A DNA stretch of 64,000 nucleotides from Paenibacillus taichungensis (GTDB lineage: Bacteria > Bacillota > Bacilli > Paenibacillales > Paenibacillaceae). Under the pieces are notes generated by a model that was not told the origin of the DNA, ran no database searches, and saw nothing but the letters and a program-made list of their open reading frames with translations. Numbering within the stretch: position 1 is the stretch's first letter; every line of letters starts with the position of its first letter. The position numbers and the translations under genes are program-made. This document shows positions 41,732 to 50,683 of the stretch, one piece after another. The stretch covers positions 62,001 through 126,000 of the forward strand of contig NZ_QEVW01000010.1 in the NCBI RefSeq assembly GCF_003287275.1. The letters are read 5' to 3'.

Positions 41732-42649
41732 ATGGCACAATACCCGCAGTGGTCTTATTCGCAGTCGCGGGCGAGTATGTTCGATGAGTGCCTGCGCAAA
41801 TATTATTATCATTATTATGGAGCCCATAACGGCTGGAAGGCAGAGTCAGCTGATGAGATGCAGGTGCGTCTGTATCGGTTGAAGCAGCTTAGTAATCTAT
41901 ACCTCGTATTCGGCGACCTGGCGCATCGGATGTGTGAATCGGCGGTTCGCAGCAGGGAAGAAGGCAAGGATAAACCTCGTGAACACTTTCTGGAACAAAC
42001 TATGCGCAAGCTGCTCAATCAGGCGTATGTGGAATCGATGGATCAGGATCAGTGGCGGCTCGACCCCAAGAACCGGGTGATGTTGTCTGAGATGTATTAC
42101 GGGGATGACACGTTGAATGACCGGATTGCGACGATTAAAGAACGAGCCTCGGCCTGTGTCGGCAATCTGTACCAGACGCTCACGTGGGAGGACTTGTCCC
42201 GTGCAAGTACGGATATTTTGGAGATTGAGAAATGGGATACGATGATGCTGCACGATACGCGTGTGTATGTGAAGATGGACTTGTTATATCGTCGCAGCAA
42301 CGGCAACATCGTCATTGTAGATTGGAAAACGGGCAAGGAGGATGACTTCTCGGATCAGTTGATGCTGTACGCATCCTATGTGAGGGAGCATTACCGGCTT
42401 CCACTGGAGCAGATCGAGCTGCGGGTGGAGTACCTGTTAACCGGGACACACCGAGAGTTTACGGCAACGGAAGAGGATATCCTGAAGGTGGAGGAGAACG
42501 TGGGGCGGTATATTGCGGAGATGCGCTCCTGTGTGGATGATGAGTATTACAACCGTCCCAAGGACGTTTCGTATTTCACGCCAATGCCTTCACGCCGTGC
42601 TTGCCGGGACTGTAATTTCCGTGAGGTATGCAGCGAACGTGTAGTATAG
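41732..42649 (+). CDS. PD-(D/E)XK nuclease with Cas4/AddB-like Fe-S cysteines
   Basis: 305 residues from ATG 41732 (MAQYPQWSYSQSRASMF). The nuclease core shows Asp183 (KMDLLYRR) and Asp197-x-Lys199 (VDWKTG). One N-terminal Cys (Cys20, in FDECLRKYYYHYYG) and three C-terminal ones (Cys291, Cys294, Cys300, CRDCNFREVC) have the arrangement that binds a 4Fe-4S cluster in Cas4, AddB and Dna2-type nucleases. It is standalone, with no cas genes or helicase next to it. The RBS is weak and the start could be elsewhere. Confidence 0.85.
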   Translation: MAQYPQWSYSQSRASMFDECLRKYYYHYYGAHNGWKAESADEMQVRLYRLKQLSNLYLVFGDLAHRMCESAVRSREEGKDKPREHFLEQTMRKLLNQAYVESMDQDQWRLDPKNRVMLSEMYYGDDTLNDRIATIKERASACVGNLYQTLTWEDLSRASTDILEIEKWDTMMLHDTRVYVKMDLLYRRSNGNIVIVDWKTGKEDDFSDQLMLYASYVREHYRLPLEQIELRVEYLLTGTHREFTATEEDILKVEENVGRYIAEMRSCVDDEYYNRPKDVSYFTPMPSRRACRDCNFREVCSERVV

Positions 42650-42703
42650 AGCGCCACCCGAAGCATCTTCAGATCTAATTCCTATTCATGTGAAAATAAA
42701 ACA

Positions 42704-42746
42704 AGAAGCGCCAGCCTGGACAGGATCTGCCCGGACTGGCGCTTCT
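42704..42746 (-). terminator. Intrinsic terminator of ald
   Basis: AGAAGCGCCAG pairs with CTGGCGCTTCT. In the reverse direction the stem is followed by TTGTTTTATTTT, so it serves ald and may also stop the converging nuclease transcript. Confidence 0.8.
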
Positions 42747-42799
42747 ATTACGTTCCACAGGCCGGCGACAAGGCGCCAGGTGGAACGGTCATGTCAAGA

Positions 42800-43933
42800 T
42801 TACTGGACCGCGGCGGTATTCTCCAGCGCCTGTCCTGCGGGAACATAGGCATGCCCGAGATCCCGGGCAACCGCCTCATACGTGATATGTCCATTCAGCA
42901 CGTTTACCGCGCTGCGAATGGACGAACTGCCGCGAATCGCGGCAGCTGCACCGTGGTTCGCCAGCTGCAGCGCATAAGGCATGGTGGCGTTGGTCAGCGC
43001 CACCGTAGACGTGCGCGGCACCGCGCCAGGCATGTTCGCTACCGCGTAATGCACCACACCATGCTTCACATAGGTCGGTTCATCGTGGGTCGTGATATGA
43101 TCAATGGTCTCCACAATTCCGCCCTGATCAATTGCGACATCCACAATGACCGAGCCGGGTGCCATGGTGGTGACCATTTGCTCGCTGACTAGGGTCGGCG
43201 CTTTGGCGCCTGGAATCAGCACCGCACAGATCAGCAGGTCGGCAGCCGCAACAGCCGACGCAATATTGGATGGACTCGATACCAGCGTATGAATCTGATT
43301 GCCAAAAATATCATCCAGCTGGCGCAGACGATTCAGATTCAAATCAAGGATGGTCACATCCGCACCCAGACCAATCGCGATTTTGGCGGCATTCGTACCT
43401 ACTGTGCCACCTCCAATAATGACGACCTTGCCACGGCTTACGCCGGGTACGCCTGATAACAGAATGCCTTTGCCACCTTCCGTTTTCTCCAGCAGCTGCG
43501 CTCCAATCTGAGCAGACATCCGTCCGGCAACTTCACTCATCGGGGTGAGCAGAGGCAGTGTACCATTAACTTCCAATGTCTCGTACGCAATGGCAGTCAC
43601 CCGGCTTTCAATCAGTGCCTTTGCCAGTGCAGGTTCCGCTGCGAGGTGCAGGTAGGTGAAAAGAATCAAGCCAGGACGAAAATAGGGGTATTCGCTGGCA
43701 AGGGGTTCTTTGACCTTGATGATCATATCTGCCTCTGCCCACACAGTTGAAGCTGTATCCCGAAGCTCCGCTCCGGCCGATTGATATTCGTTGTCTGTGA
43801 ATCCACTGCCCAATCCTGCGCCACGTTCGATCATGACTTGATGTCCGGCTCTGACAAAATCAGCAGCTCCAGCAGGGGTCATTGCTACACGATTTTCATT
43901 GTTTTTGATTTCTTTCGGAATTCCGATTCTCAT
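42800..43933 (-). CDS. ald: Alanine dehydrogenase
   Basis: A 377-residue NAD-dependent enzyme that oxidises L-alanine to pyruvate and ammonia. Lys75 (KVKEP) and His96 (YLHLA) are the substrate-binding and catalytic residues, and these numbers match the family when the start is ATG 43933 ([10 protein letters not shown]). GAGG lies nine bases upstream of that start; an ATG six bases earlier sits too close. NAD binding is at [14 protein letters not shown]. It is divergent from the PucR-family gene, as in B. subtilis ald-adeR. Confidence 0.95.
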   Translation of the reverse strand: MRIGIPKEIKNNENRVAMTPAGAADFVRAGHQVMIERGAGLGSGFTDNEYQSAGAELRDTASTVWAEADMIIKVKEPLASEYPYFRPGLILFTYLHLAAEPALAKALIESRVTAIAYETLEVNGTLPLLTPMSEVAGRMSAQIGAQLLEKTEGGKGILLSGVPGVSRGKVVIIGGGTVGTNAAKIAIGLGADVTILDLNLNRLRQLDDIFGNQIHTLVSSPSNIASAVAAADLLICAVLIPGAKAPTLVSEQMVTTMAPGSVIVDVAIDQGGIVETIDHITTHDEPTYVKHGVVHYAVANMPGAVPRTSTVALTNATMPYALQLANHGAAAAIRGSSSIRSAVNVLNGHITYEAVARDLGHAYVPAGQALENTAAVQ

Positions 43934-44123
43934 CGCCATGCACCTCGTCCATTTAATGGTTGTTAGCTTATACTACAAGTTTATGACCTGGATCATCGTT
44001 TTGCACCTTACCTCATGTCTATGTTTTGAAGAATTGATTCAACATAATGTCGAGAAAAGACTATTCAGGACATTTGTCCATCGCTTATAATGTAAGAAAA
44101 AATGACACTATGAGGGATCGATA

Positions 44124-45794
44124 TTGAGAAATGACCGCGTGTTTACGATAAAGGATATTCTGGCTCGCCCTGTCTTTGCCAAAGCCCGGCTTGCTGCGGG
44201 GAAAGAAGGAACATCACGTCAAGTTGGATGGGTTCATGTGCTGGAGATTACCAATGTTTCTCCCTTTGTAAGCCCCCATGATCTTATTTTATCCACTGGA
44301 TTATGGCTTCAATCGGAAGAAGGGCGCGAAGAATATCTGCTCCAGTTAATCCGGAGCGAAGCGGCGGGGCTCTGCGTGGAGTTTGGTACGAGCATTCATG
44401 GCATACCCGAAGAATTGATAGAACTCGCTGACAGGCATCAATTCCCGCTTATCGTGTTTGAGCAACCGGTCCGTTTTGTTGAGATCACGCAAGATATTCA
44501 CGCTTTGCTTATTAATCATCAACACCAACTGCTGAAAAGTCTGGAAACCTATTCCCGTCAGCTTCAGCAGCGAACATTACAGAGTACAGACATGTCGGCT
44601 GTGCTCAATCTTCTGCATGAATATGCAGCCAAGCCGGTTGTGTATATCTCGTCCATGGAACCGGGCAGTTTTGTGCCGGAGCTGCCCTCCGAGACACAAC
44701 AAGCGATCTACACATGGTACGAACAGGAGGTTGAGCATCTGGATCTCAATGATTCAGACACGGAGTTATGGTTCCATCTGGATGAGGAACAGGTGTTGCT
44801 ATGTCACCCGGTCGTATGTTTTGGGCAGGTTTTTTCCGCAGTAGGCATGGTTGTACATCCTTCGGCACCCGTCGAATATCTCAAGCTGTTGCTCGATTAT
44901 ACAGCGAAGGCTGCGGCCGCATTGACGCTGCGCTCTCAGTTTCTAGAGGAGAAAATGGTACGCAACCAAAATGAGCTGATCCAGGATCTGATGAACGGTA
45001 ACATTCTTCAAGAGGAGCAGGCACAGACCCGAATGGGGCTCCGTCTGTTGGTGAAGGGACAGTACTGGTTTGCCGGCGGCGTTATTGAGATGGAGCACCG
45101 TCTGAAAGGCATAGGCCGTGAGCGAATGGAAACCAATCATCAGGATATTCTGGTGCTGCTGCGTTCCTTGCTCAAAAAGAACAACCTGGCCAGCCTCATC
45201 ATGCTGAAAAATAATCAGGTATATGTATGCTGCGCCAAGGAAGAGAGCAAGACATCCACACGAAATCAACTGGTAAAATCACTTGAAGGCATTATTAGTG
45301 ATGTGAAGAGATTTGCGAGTCGCAACCTGAAGCAGGTTACGATCCATGCCGGATTTGGCAAGGTGCGTAACCGGTTAACAGGATTGCCGGACAGTCTGCG
45401 GGAAGCATATCAGGTCATCGAAGTTTCACGATCCGTGGATCGGCTGGAACATATTCATTTTTACGAACGTATGGGTATATATCAAATGCTCAAAGCATTG
45501 CCCCAATCGTTTCTGCAGCCTTTTGTCAATGACCATCTGGGCGTTCTGATTGACTATGATCGGGCACATCATCTAAGGCTGGTGGAGACATTGGATGCCT
45601 TTCTGCAAAATTTTGGTTCCAAACGGGATGCGGCTGCTCAATTGTTCATACATCGGCAAACCTTGTACAATAGATTGGAGAAGTTAGAAGAATTAATGGG
45701 ACCAGATTTTATGGATCAGGAAAGAAGAATCTGCCTGGAGATGGCGCTGCTTGCTCATGCCATGATCGAGGAGGAACAGGATTTTCCATCTTGA
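44124..45794 (+). CDS. adeR: PucR family regulator, AdeR-like activator of ald
   Basis: 556 residues from a TTG start seven bases after GAGGG. The N-terminal PucR sensing domain (VFTIKDILARPVFAKARLAAG...VGWVHVLEITN) is followed by a GGDEF-like central region and the C-terminal helix-turn-helix (LVETLDAFLQNFGSKRDAAAQLFIHRQTLYNRLEKLEEL). AdeR activates ald in B. subtilis, and the divergent layout here is the same, so I infer the same role. Confidence 0.88.
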   Translation: MRNDRVFTIKDILARPVFAKARLAAGKEGTSRQVGWVHVLEITNVSPFVSPHDLILSTGLWLQSEEGREEYLLQLIRSEAAGLCVEFGTSIHGIPEELIELADRHQFPLIVFEQPVRFVEITQDIHALLINHQHQLLKSLETYSRQLQQRTLQSTDMSAVLNLLHEYAAKPVVYISSMEPGSFVPELPSETQQAIYTWYEQEVEHLDLNDSDTELWFHLDEEQVLLCHPVVCFGQVFSAVGMVVHPSAPVEYLKLLLDYTAKAAAALTLRSQFLEEKMVRNQNELIQDLMNGNILQEEQAQTRMGLRLLVKGQYWFAGGVIEMEHRLKGIGRERMETNHQDILVLLRSLLKKNNLASLIMLKNNQVYVCCAKEESKTSTRNQLVKSLEGIISDVKRFASRNLKQVTIHAGFGKVRNRLTGLPDSLREAYQVIEVSRSVDRLEHIHFYERMGIYQMLKALPQSFLQPFVNDHLGVLIDYDRAHHLRLVETLDAFLQNFGSKRDAAAQLFIHRQTLYNRLEKLEELMGPDFMDQERRICLEMALLAHAMIEEEQDFPS

Positions 45795-45818
45795 TGAATC
45801 AGGCTGGAAGACAGTCCA

Positions 45819-45860
45819 GACTGTGCATTATTGAAAGCATGCACAGTCTAGCAATTTTTA
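45819..45860 (+). terminator. Intrinsic terminator of adeR
   Basis: GACTGTGCAT pairs perfectly with ATGCACAGTC across TATTGAAAGC, followed by TAGCAATTTTT. Confidence 0.85.
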
Positions 45861-46132
45861 CTGATGCGACGAGCGTTTCGTAATGCTCTTGGTAATACAG
45901 AGTTGCCAGAAGCCGGACGGCGGCCACGGAACAGTTTGGGTTGGCCGGAGGAAGGTGCAAGGGATAACGAGGTGGGAGCAGCCAAGCGATATGGCGAAGA
46001 GCTGCGCTCCGGAAGAGTTTCCGTCTCCATTCTTTTGGATGAAACACCGGTTTGACGCAACCATTCATCAAGTCGCTCGCGGTTGATTCCCAGTTGTCCG
46101 CTCAGATTACAGATATCGAGGTTTTTTCTCAC
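45848..46132 (-). CDS. Possible small hypothetical protein
   Basis: 94 residues from a GTG start (46132) with GGAAAGGCGG six bases upstream. The first part, VRKNLDICNLSGQLGINRERLDEWLRQTGVS, looks like a short helix-turn-helix. The C-terminal half is basic and Ser/Pro-rich with no fold I recognise. Its stop falls in the adeR terminator arm. It could equally be a spurious frame; no other convincing gene lies in 45795-46441. Confidence 0.3.
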   Translation of the reverse strand: MRKNLDICNLSGQLGINRERLDEWLRQTGVSSKRMETETLPERSSSPYRLAAPTSLSLAPSSGQPKLFRGRRPASGNSVLPRALRNARRISKNC

Positions 46133-46441
46133 ACAAATCCGCCTTTCCTGGAATATCGGGCTGTATTGGTTCTGAAAGGGAAGCATGAAGTTCGAAATGG
46201 GTGGATGCCCACTTGATTGGTGTGCTCGATTAGCGGAATGGCGAATATGTTAAACATCCTCATGAAAGATGTATGTACCCTGTGTTAAACGTTTGCAAAC
46301 AGCTGCTTTGTATATTTTAGAATAATTTGGCTTTTATCTAGATTTTATCACTCCACATGTAACTGTGCGTCTCAATATAGTCTCAACTTGTGAGAAAATA
46401 AGGTGTATGGAAAGTACCAGTATCTAGTACGGAGGACACAG

Positions 46442-48511
46442 ATGGAAAACAGTAGTGAGGTTCAATACGACAGCCACTATGGTCATGGAAAACGTTTTGT
46501 GGGTCGAGCCAAGGAACTGATGATGTTGGACCGATGGCTTAGTAATCCGGAAGCACCTTTAACCATTTTTTCAGTTACGGGCATGGGGGGGATCGGTAAA
46601 TCATCCTTACTGTCCGAGATGTTGTCTGTTGCTCGAAATCAGGGAGCAACCGCCATATGGATGGATGGCAGATCCTGCGGCTCTACACCGTCGGTCTTTT
46701 TGGAGTATCTCTCCTCTACATTGGGACTAGAGACGATGGGGAGTGATGGTAGCACACGGCCATTGAGCCTGCTAAGTGAGACTTCAGTAAAGAGGCGGCT
46801 GGTCCTTGCTGTGGATAATTATGAAGAGTTGGCTCTTCTGGAGAGCTGGTTTATGGAAGTCTTCGTATCCAAGCTCCCGTTATATGGAGTACTTATTATT
46901 CTGGCCTCACGACCGGAGCCTGCTTCAGCGTGGCGGACACATCCAAGGTTGCGGCAGCGCCTCGTGCAGATGCCTCTTCAACATTTTACGGGTGAAGAAG
47001 TGTCCGAATATATTGCGGTGGCAGGATCATTGAACAGGAGCATGGCGGGGACAATTGCGCGTATGACAGATGGACATCCGCTGGGGCTGGCGCTTGCTGT
47101 GGAGGCTGCGGATCAGCGCAGGAATGTACCCATTTCCGATTGGAATGAATTGTCACAAATGATTAGTGCCAGACTGCTGCTTGAATTGACGCTGCCCCGC
47201 CTGCACCCGATGGTCGAGGTATTAACGCTGCTAGAAACAGCGAATCAGGAATTGCTATCATCCGTGCTGCAAACAGAGGTGACGCTTGAGGAATATAACG
47301 TCCTGAGACGTATGTCGTTTATCCGTTCCGGTCCTAATGGTCTGGCGCTGCATGATATGGCCAGATTACATCTGCTTCGCGATTTCCGCCAACGTGAGCC
47401 CCAGCGTGTGCAAGCCATGCGGGTGCGAATTGCAAGGCTGCTGAAGCCGCTCCATGAACAAGCTGGTCCACATGAGAGGCGCCAGATTACGAGGAAAATG
47501 CTACTGTTGTGCCAGGAATCCATGCTCCAGCACCGGAAGTATGCTGATGTATCGGCGGATTCACTATTTTCTCCCATGGAAGTGATGCGAGCAGAAGACT
47601 TGCCGGCGTTGCACAGATTGCTCCAACAGTGGTGTGAATATAGTGTAGAACCCTGGCAGGCGCCGTCTTATCCTGCTTTTTTAGACGAACTTGCACAGCG
47701 TTATCCTGAGGGGATTGTATTGATGCGTGACAAGGAAGGTGATCCAATCGCAATGTTCATTACGGTGCTCGTGCATCGGGAGAGCAGCGGGATGTTGTGC
47801 AGCTATTTTCCGGCCGAGATGCAAGAATGTTTCACACCGGACGAGCTGGATTGCGATCCGGACCAGACGGATACTCACTTTGCGGTACTCGCTGCAGCAC
47901 GAGATGATGTGCCAGGTTACAAACGTGAAGAGCTTGTGGGTTATATGTCGCTGGATCGCCTGTCACTACTTGGAGAAGGGGCCAGGGTCATACTGATCGC
48001 AACCAATCCGCATCTGAAGCTGTTTTTGCAGAGTATTGGGTTTCGGAGTAAAAGAACACGCACTCGTTTGTGCGACTTGTATGAAGATCAAGCAGAAGTG
48101 CTGGATCTGGATCTACGCAGTGGACAATTTGGTGATTGGATGATGTCCCTCTTGGTTCCGGATACAAAGAGCAGTGGGTTACAACAGGGGACGTCTGGTG
48201 TGAGTCTGGTATCCTGGTCCGAACAGGATGTGCGCAAAATGCTGACTCATCTGCACTCTCCCGGAGAATTGCATGAGTATGCAGGGCGAGTGAATGGCAT
48301 AACGGATGGCATTCATCTACAGTCGCATATTCTGGATTTGCTGGAGGGCCGGGTTCATGGTATCTCCCAACAGGATCAGCTGCTGTTATATACCGCCTAT
48401 TGGACACATGCTGGCAATCCAACTGCCGCAGCACAGGCTTGTTCAATGAGCCGGGCGACATTCTATCGGCATCTGCGATCCGCTTTGATCCGATTGGCAA
48501 GAGTACTGTAG
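46442..48511 (+). CDS. STAND/AAA-type ATPase with C-terminal HTH-like region
   Basis: 689 residues from ATG 46442, seven bases after GGAGG. The N-terminal ATPase has FVGRAKEL at the start, Walker A GMGGIGKSS and Walker B RLVLAVDNYEEL, typical of signal-transduction ATPases with numerous domains. A long middle region follows, and the last 45 residues (GNPTAAAQACSMSRATFYRHLRSALIRLA) look like a helix-turn-helix. I infer a large ATP-dependent regulator. The target and inducer are unknown. Confidence 0.75.
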   Translation: MENSSEVQYDSHYGHGKRFVGRAKELMMLDRWLSNPEAPLTIFSVTGMGGIGKSSLLSEMLSVARNQGATAIWMDGRSCGSTPSVFLEYLSSTLGLETMGSDGSTRPLSLLSETSVKRRLVLAVDNYEELALLESWFMEVFVSKLPLYGVLIILASRPEPASAWRTHPRLRQRLVQMPLQHFTGEEVSEYIAVAGSLNRSMAGTIARMTDGHPLGLALAVEAADQRRNVPISDWNELSQMISARLLLELTLPRLHPMVEVLTLLETANQELLSSVLQTEVTLEEYNVLRRMSFIRSGPNGLALHDMARLHLLRDFRQREPQRVQAMRVRIARLLKPLHEQAGPHERRQITRKMLLLCQESMLQHRKYADVSADSLFSPMEVMRAEDLPALHRLLQQWCEYSVEPWQAPSYPAFLDELAQRYPEGIVLMRDKEGDPIAMFITVLVHRESSGMLCSYFPAEMQECFTPDELDCDPDQTDTHFAVLAAARDDVPGYKREELVGYMSLDRLSLLGEGARVILIATNPHLKLFLQSIGFRSKRTRTRLCDLYEDQAEVLDLDLRSGQFGDWMMSLLVPDTKSSGLQQGTSGVSLVSWSEQDVRKMLTHLHSPGELHEYAGRVNGITDGIHLQSHILDLLEGRVHGISQQDQLLLYTAYWTHAGNPTAAAQACSMSRATFYRHLRSALIRLARVL

Positions 48512-48518
48512 CGTGACA

Positions 48519-48568
48519 GAAAAAACACACAGTAACCGGCCTATCGAGCCAGTCCTGCGTGTTTTTTT
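48519..48568. terminator. Bidirectional intrinsic terminator
   Basis: AAAAAACACACAG pairs with CTGCGTGTTTTTTT, with an inner GGC/GCC pairing, between the ATPase gene and the converging siderophore-binding protein gene. Confidence 0.85.
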
Positions 48569-48640
48569 AATGAAATAAATCTCAAGCAGATGACCATGAG
48601 ATACAGGGTCAGTGAGGCTTTGGTTATTGAAATTGAAGCG

Positions 48641-49648
48641 TTAATGCGTTGTTCCTACTAACCAAGCGGCGAGTTCTTCCGTTTGGGTGAGAATGGCAAT
48701 GGGGTCCCAATACCAGGAGCGATCGGCACCCCAGATATATACATGATCATTTTTGACGGCGTCCAATCGTCCCCAGATGGGGTCAGCCTTTAAATCTTCT
48801 ATCGTCTGGTTATCTGTCGTTAGAACGATATAATCCCCAGCATATTTAGGCAAAACTTCCGTGGAGAGACTTGCCCAGCCTGGATCGGCTAACTCAGCGA
48901 TTACCTCAGCTGGAGGTTTGAAACCAAGCACATTGTATATTACGGGTCCGCCCTTGCCATAGTTGGCGCCAACGGTTGAAATATCTTTCCCCATATATTC
49001 CAGAATGGAGAATGTGCTATCGGCAGGGATAACCTGGAGCACTCGTTCTTTCGCTGCGGCTGTGCGGCGGTCATAATCGGCAAGCCATGCCTTTGCTTCC
49101 TCTTGCTTACCTAGTAGCTCACCGAAATAACTGACTTCTTCATGCACGGTTTTGAATGAGGCATAGGGTACGATTACAGTCGGAGCAATTTTAGTTAACT
49201 GCTCATTCATTTCAGCGTACATATCATCCATAATAATCAGATCCGGCTCCATGGCAGCAATCTTCTCCAGGTTGCCGTTGCCATCTCCCAGATCCTCCAC
49301 GTCTTTCAGCGCATCATGCAGGTAGGGGTTCGCAATGTGGTGACTTGATGTTCCGACAGGAGTTACACCCAGAGCGATCAGACTGCCCAAGTATTCACCC
49401 GCTACAATTCGTTTGGGTTGCAATGGGACTTCAATATCTCCTGTAACCGTGGACACGGTTTTGGTCTGTGGTTGCTCGGCAGTTGTAGTTCCAGCAGTTT
49501 GTCCTTGTTTGGTATTGGTCGGAGTTGTCGCATTCTCTGTTGCTCCCGAGGAGCTATTACCTGTAGCCTCCGTCCCGCAAGCGCTGACCAACAGCATAAA
49601 GCTAAGCAATAATACCGCCGTAATTGGTGGTCTTGATCCTCTATACAT
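48641..49648 (-). CDS. Iron-siderophore ABC transporter substrate-binding lipoprotein (internal start)
   Basis: 335 residues from the internal ATG at 49648, preceded by GAGAGGA. The signal peptide ends in the lipobox LLVSAC (Cys at about residue 25), followed by a Ser/Thr/Gly linker and the FecB/FeuA-like fold (PKRIVAGEYLGSLIALGVTPVG...MEPDLIIMDDMY...IPADSTFSILEYMGKDIST). It binds ferric siderophores outside the cell and would pass them to an FecCD-type permease, which is not in this window. Its own promoter and Fur box lie within the AraC frame upstream. Confidence 0.82.
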   Translation of the reverse strand: MYRGSRPPITAVLLLSFMLLVSACGTEATGNSSSGATENATTPTNTKQGQTAGTTTAEQPQTKTVSTVTGDIEVPLQPKRIVAGEYLGSLIALGVTPVGTSSHHIANPYLHDALKDVEDLGDGNGNLEKIAAMEPDLIIMDDMYAEMNEQLTKIAPTVIVPYASFKTVHEEVSYFGELLGKQEEAKAWLADYDRRTAAAKERVLQVIPADSTFSILEYMGKDISTVGANYGKGGPVIYNVLGFKPPAEVIAELADPGWASLSTEVLPKYAGDYIVLTTDNQTIEDLKADPIWGRLDAVKNDHVYIWGADRSWYWDPIAILTQTEELAAWLVGTTH

Positions 49649-50608
49649 GTTCAATTCGTCCTCTCTATCCCTAGCTCGTTGATAATCATTATCATCTACA
49701 ACAGTATAGCTGAGGGGTTTTGGAGGGCCAATGGATAATCTCATGGTTGTAGAAGGACTATCTTCTCGTTGGGTGGCTCTATGGTCCGCTCTGAAATGTG
49801 AGGGAGAGACACCTTTATACTTTTTGAATAACCTGCCCAGATAGTAGGGGTCCTGATAACCAACGCTGGATGCAATCTCTTTTAAGGTGGCATCCGTCTC
49901 CAGCAGCAATGCTGCCGTCTTTTCGATCCGTACTTTAATGAGATAATCAATCGGGCTGAGTCCGGTCCGGCTTTTAAAATAGGAGGAGAGATGCGGAACG
50001 CTATAATTCAGGTTCTCTGATAGTAATTCCAGCGTAATGGCTTCGGCGTATCGAGACTGAATAATCGTGATGATTTGCGCAGCCAGATCGCGTTTCTGAG
50101 AACGTACACCTTGAGTCTGCATCTGATTCATCAATTCAGTGATGAATTGAAAAAGCAGGCTCTTGGCACGCAAATGTCCAAGCGCTTCGGCTTTGCCCCA
50201 TTCCTTATGCATGTCCGTCAAACAGCGATAGAGTATAACAGGTTCCGCAGGGATTAGGCTGTAGGTAACGTGGAAAGGACGCAGACGATCAGCTAGTGCT
50301 GCAAGTTCGCTATGGGCTGGCAGTGAAAGTTTTGCTTTATAATAAACGCAATAATATTCGAACTCTTCTTGTCCGGCTTCTACGTTCAGAATGCTTCCTT
50401 TACCCGCATGGAATATCTGAAAACGTCGTGTATTGTGTGATGTCTCATCGAGTATAATCTGAGCGCTTCCGCGGACAGACATGATAAAGACACTGGCAGG
50501 TAAGACATAGGGACGCGAAGTCTGACCTGCTCGGACTACCACACGGCGGATATCAAATATGTTGAAGGAAGCGTGATTCCACAACATCATGTGATTCTGT
50601 ATCTCCAT
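48641..50608 (-). CDS. AraC regulator in one open frame with a siderophore-binding protein (655 residues)
   Basis: Residues 1-290 form an AraC/Btr-like regulator. An N-terminal sensing part precedes the double helix-turn-helix (about 185-280) with ITLELLSENLNYSVPHLSSYFKSRTGLSP and ATLKEIASSVGYQDPYYLGRLFKKYKGVSP. After a 40-residue linker the same frame runs, with no stop codon, into a complete lipoprotein (from residue 321). B. subtilis Btr is a known cytoplasmic AraC/binding-protein fusion, but here the junction retains a promoter, Fur box, RBS and lipobox. The frame therefore may encode a fusion, an AraC protein plus an internal gene, or both. A lost stop codon is the simplest cause. Confidence 0.75.
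   Translation of the reverse strand: MEIQNHMMLWNHASFNIFDIRRVVVRAGQTSRPYVLPASVFIMSVRGSAQIILDETSHNTRRFQIFHAGKGSILNVEAGQEEFEYYCVYYKAKLSLPAHSELAALADRLRPFHVTYSLIPAEPVILYRCLTDMHKEWGKAEALGHLRAKSLLFQFITELMNQMQTQGVRSQKRDLAAQIITIIQSRYAEAITLELLSENLNYSVPHLSSYFKSRTGLSPIDYLIKVRIEKTAALLLETDATLKEIASSVGYQDPYYLGRLFKKYKGVSPSHFRADHRATQREDSPSTTMRLSIGPPKPLSYTVVDDNDYQRARDREDELNMYRGSRPPITAVLLLSFMLLVSACGTEATGNSSSGATENATTPTNTKQGQTAGTTTAEQPQTKTVSTVTGDIEVPLQPKRIVAGEYLGSLIALGVTPVGTSSHHIANPYLHDALKDVEDLGDGNGNLEKIAAMEPDLIIMDDMYAEMNEQLTKIAPTVIVPYASFKTVHEEVSYFGELLGKQEEAKAWLADYDRRTAAAKERVLQVIPADSTFSILEYMGKDISTVGANYGKGGPVIYNVLGFKPPAEVIAELADPGWASLSTEVLPKYAGDYIVLTTDNQTIEDLKADPIWGRLDAVKNDHVYIWGADRSWYWDPIAILTQTEELAAWLVGTTH
49680..49694 (-). 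promoter_or_regulatory. Fur box
   Basis: TGATAATCATTATCA is a perfect 7-1-7 inverted repeat matching the minimal Bacillus Fur site TGATAATNATTATCA. It covers about +2 to +16 of the predicted transcript for the siderophore-binding lipoprotein, so iron-bound Fur should repress it. Confidence 0.88.
49703..49731 (-). promoter_or_regulatory. SigA promoter for the siderophore-binding lipoprotein
   Basis: On the reverse strand TTGGCC (49726-49731) and TATACT (49703-49708) are 17 bases apart, directly upstream of the Fur box. The promoter lies inside the open AraC frame. Confidence 0.7.
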
Positions 50609-50683
50609 GTGCTATAACCAACCTTCTTCATCGAGGCTTAACCATTCTATGTATCATTCATTATAACGACATGAAGAGGCTGG

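Noticed and set aside
47988..48530. 180-codon reverse frame opposite the STAND ATPase
   Set aside because: No family features, no RBS, and it overlaps a strong terminator.
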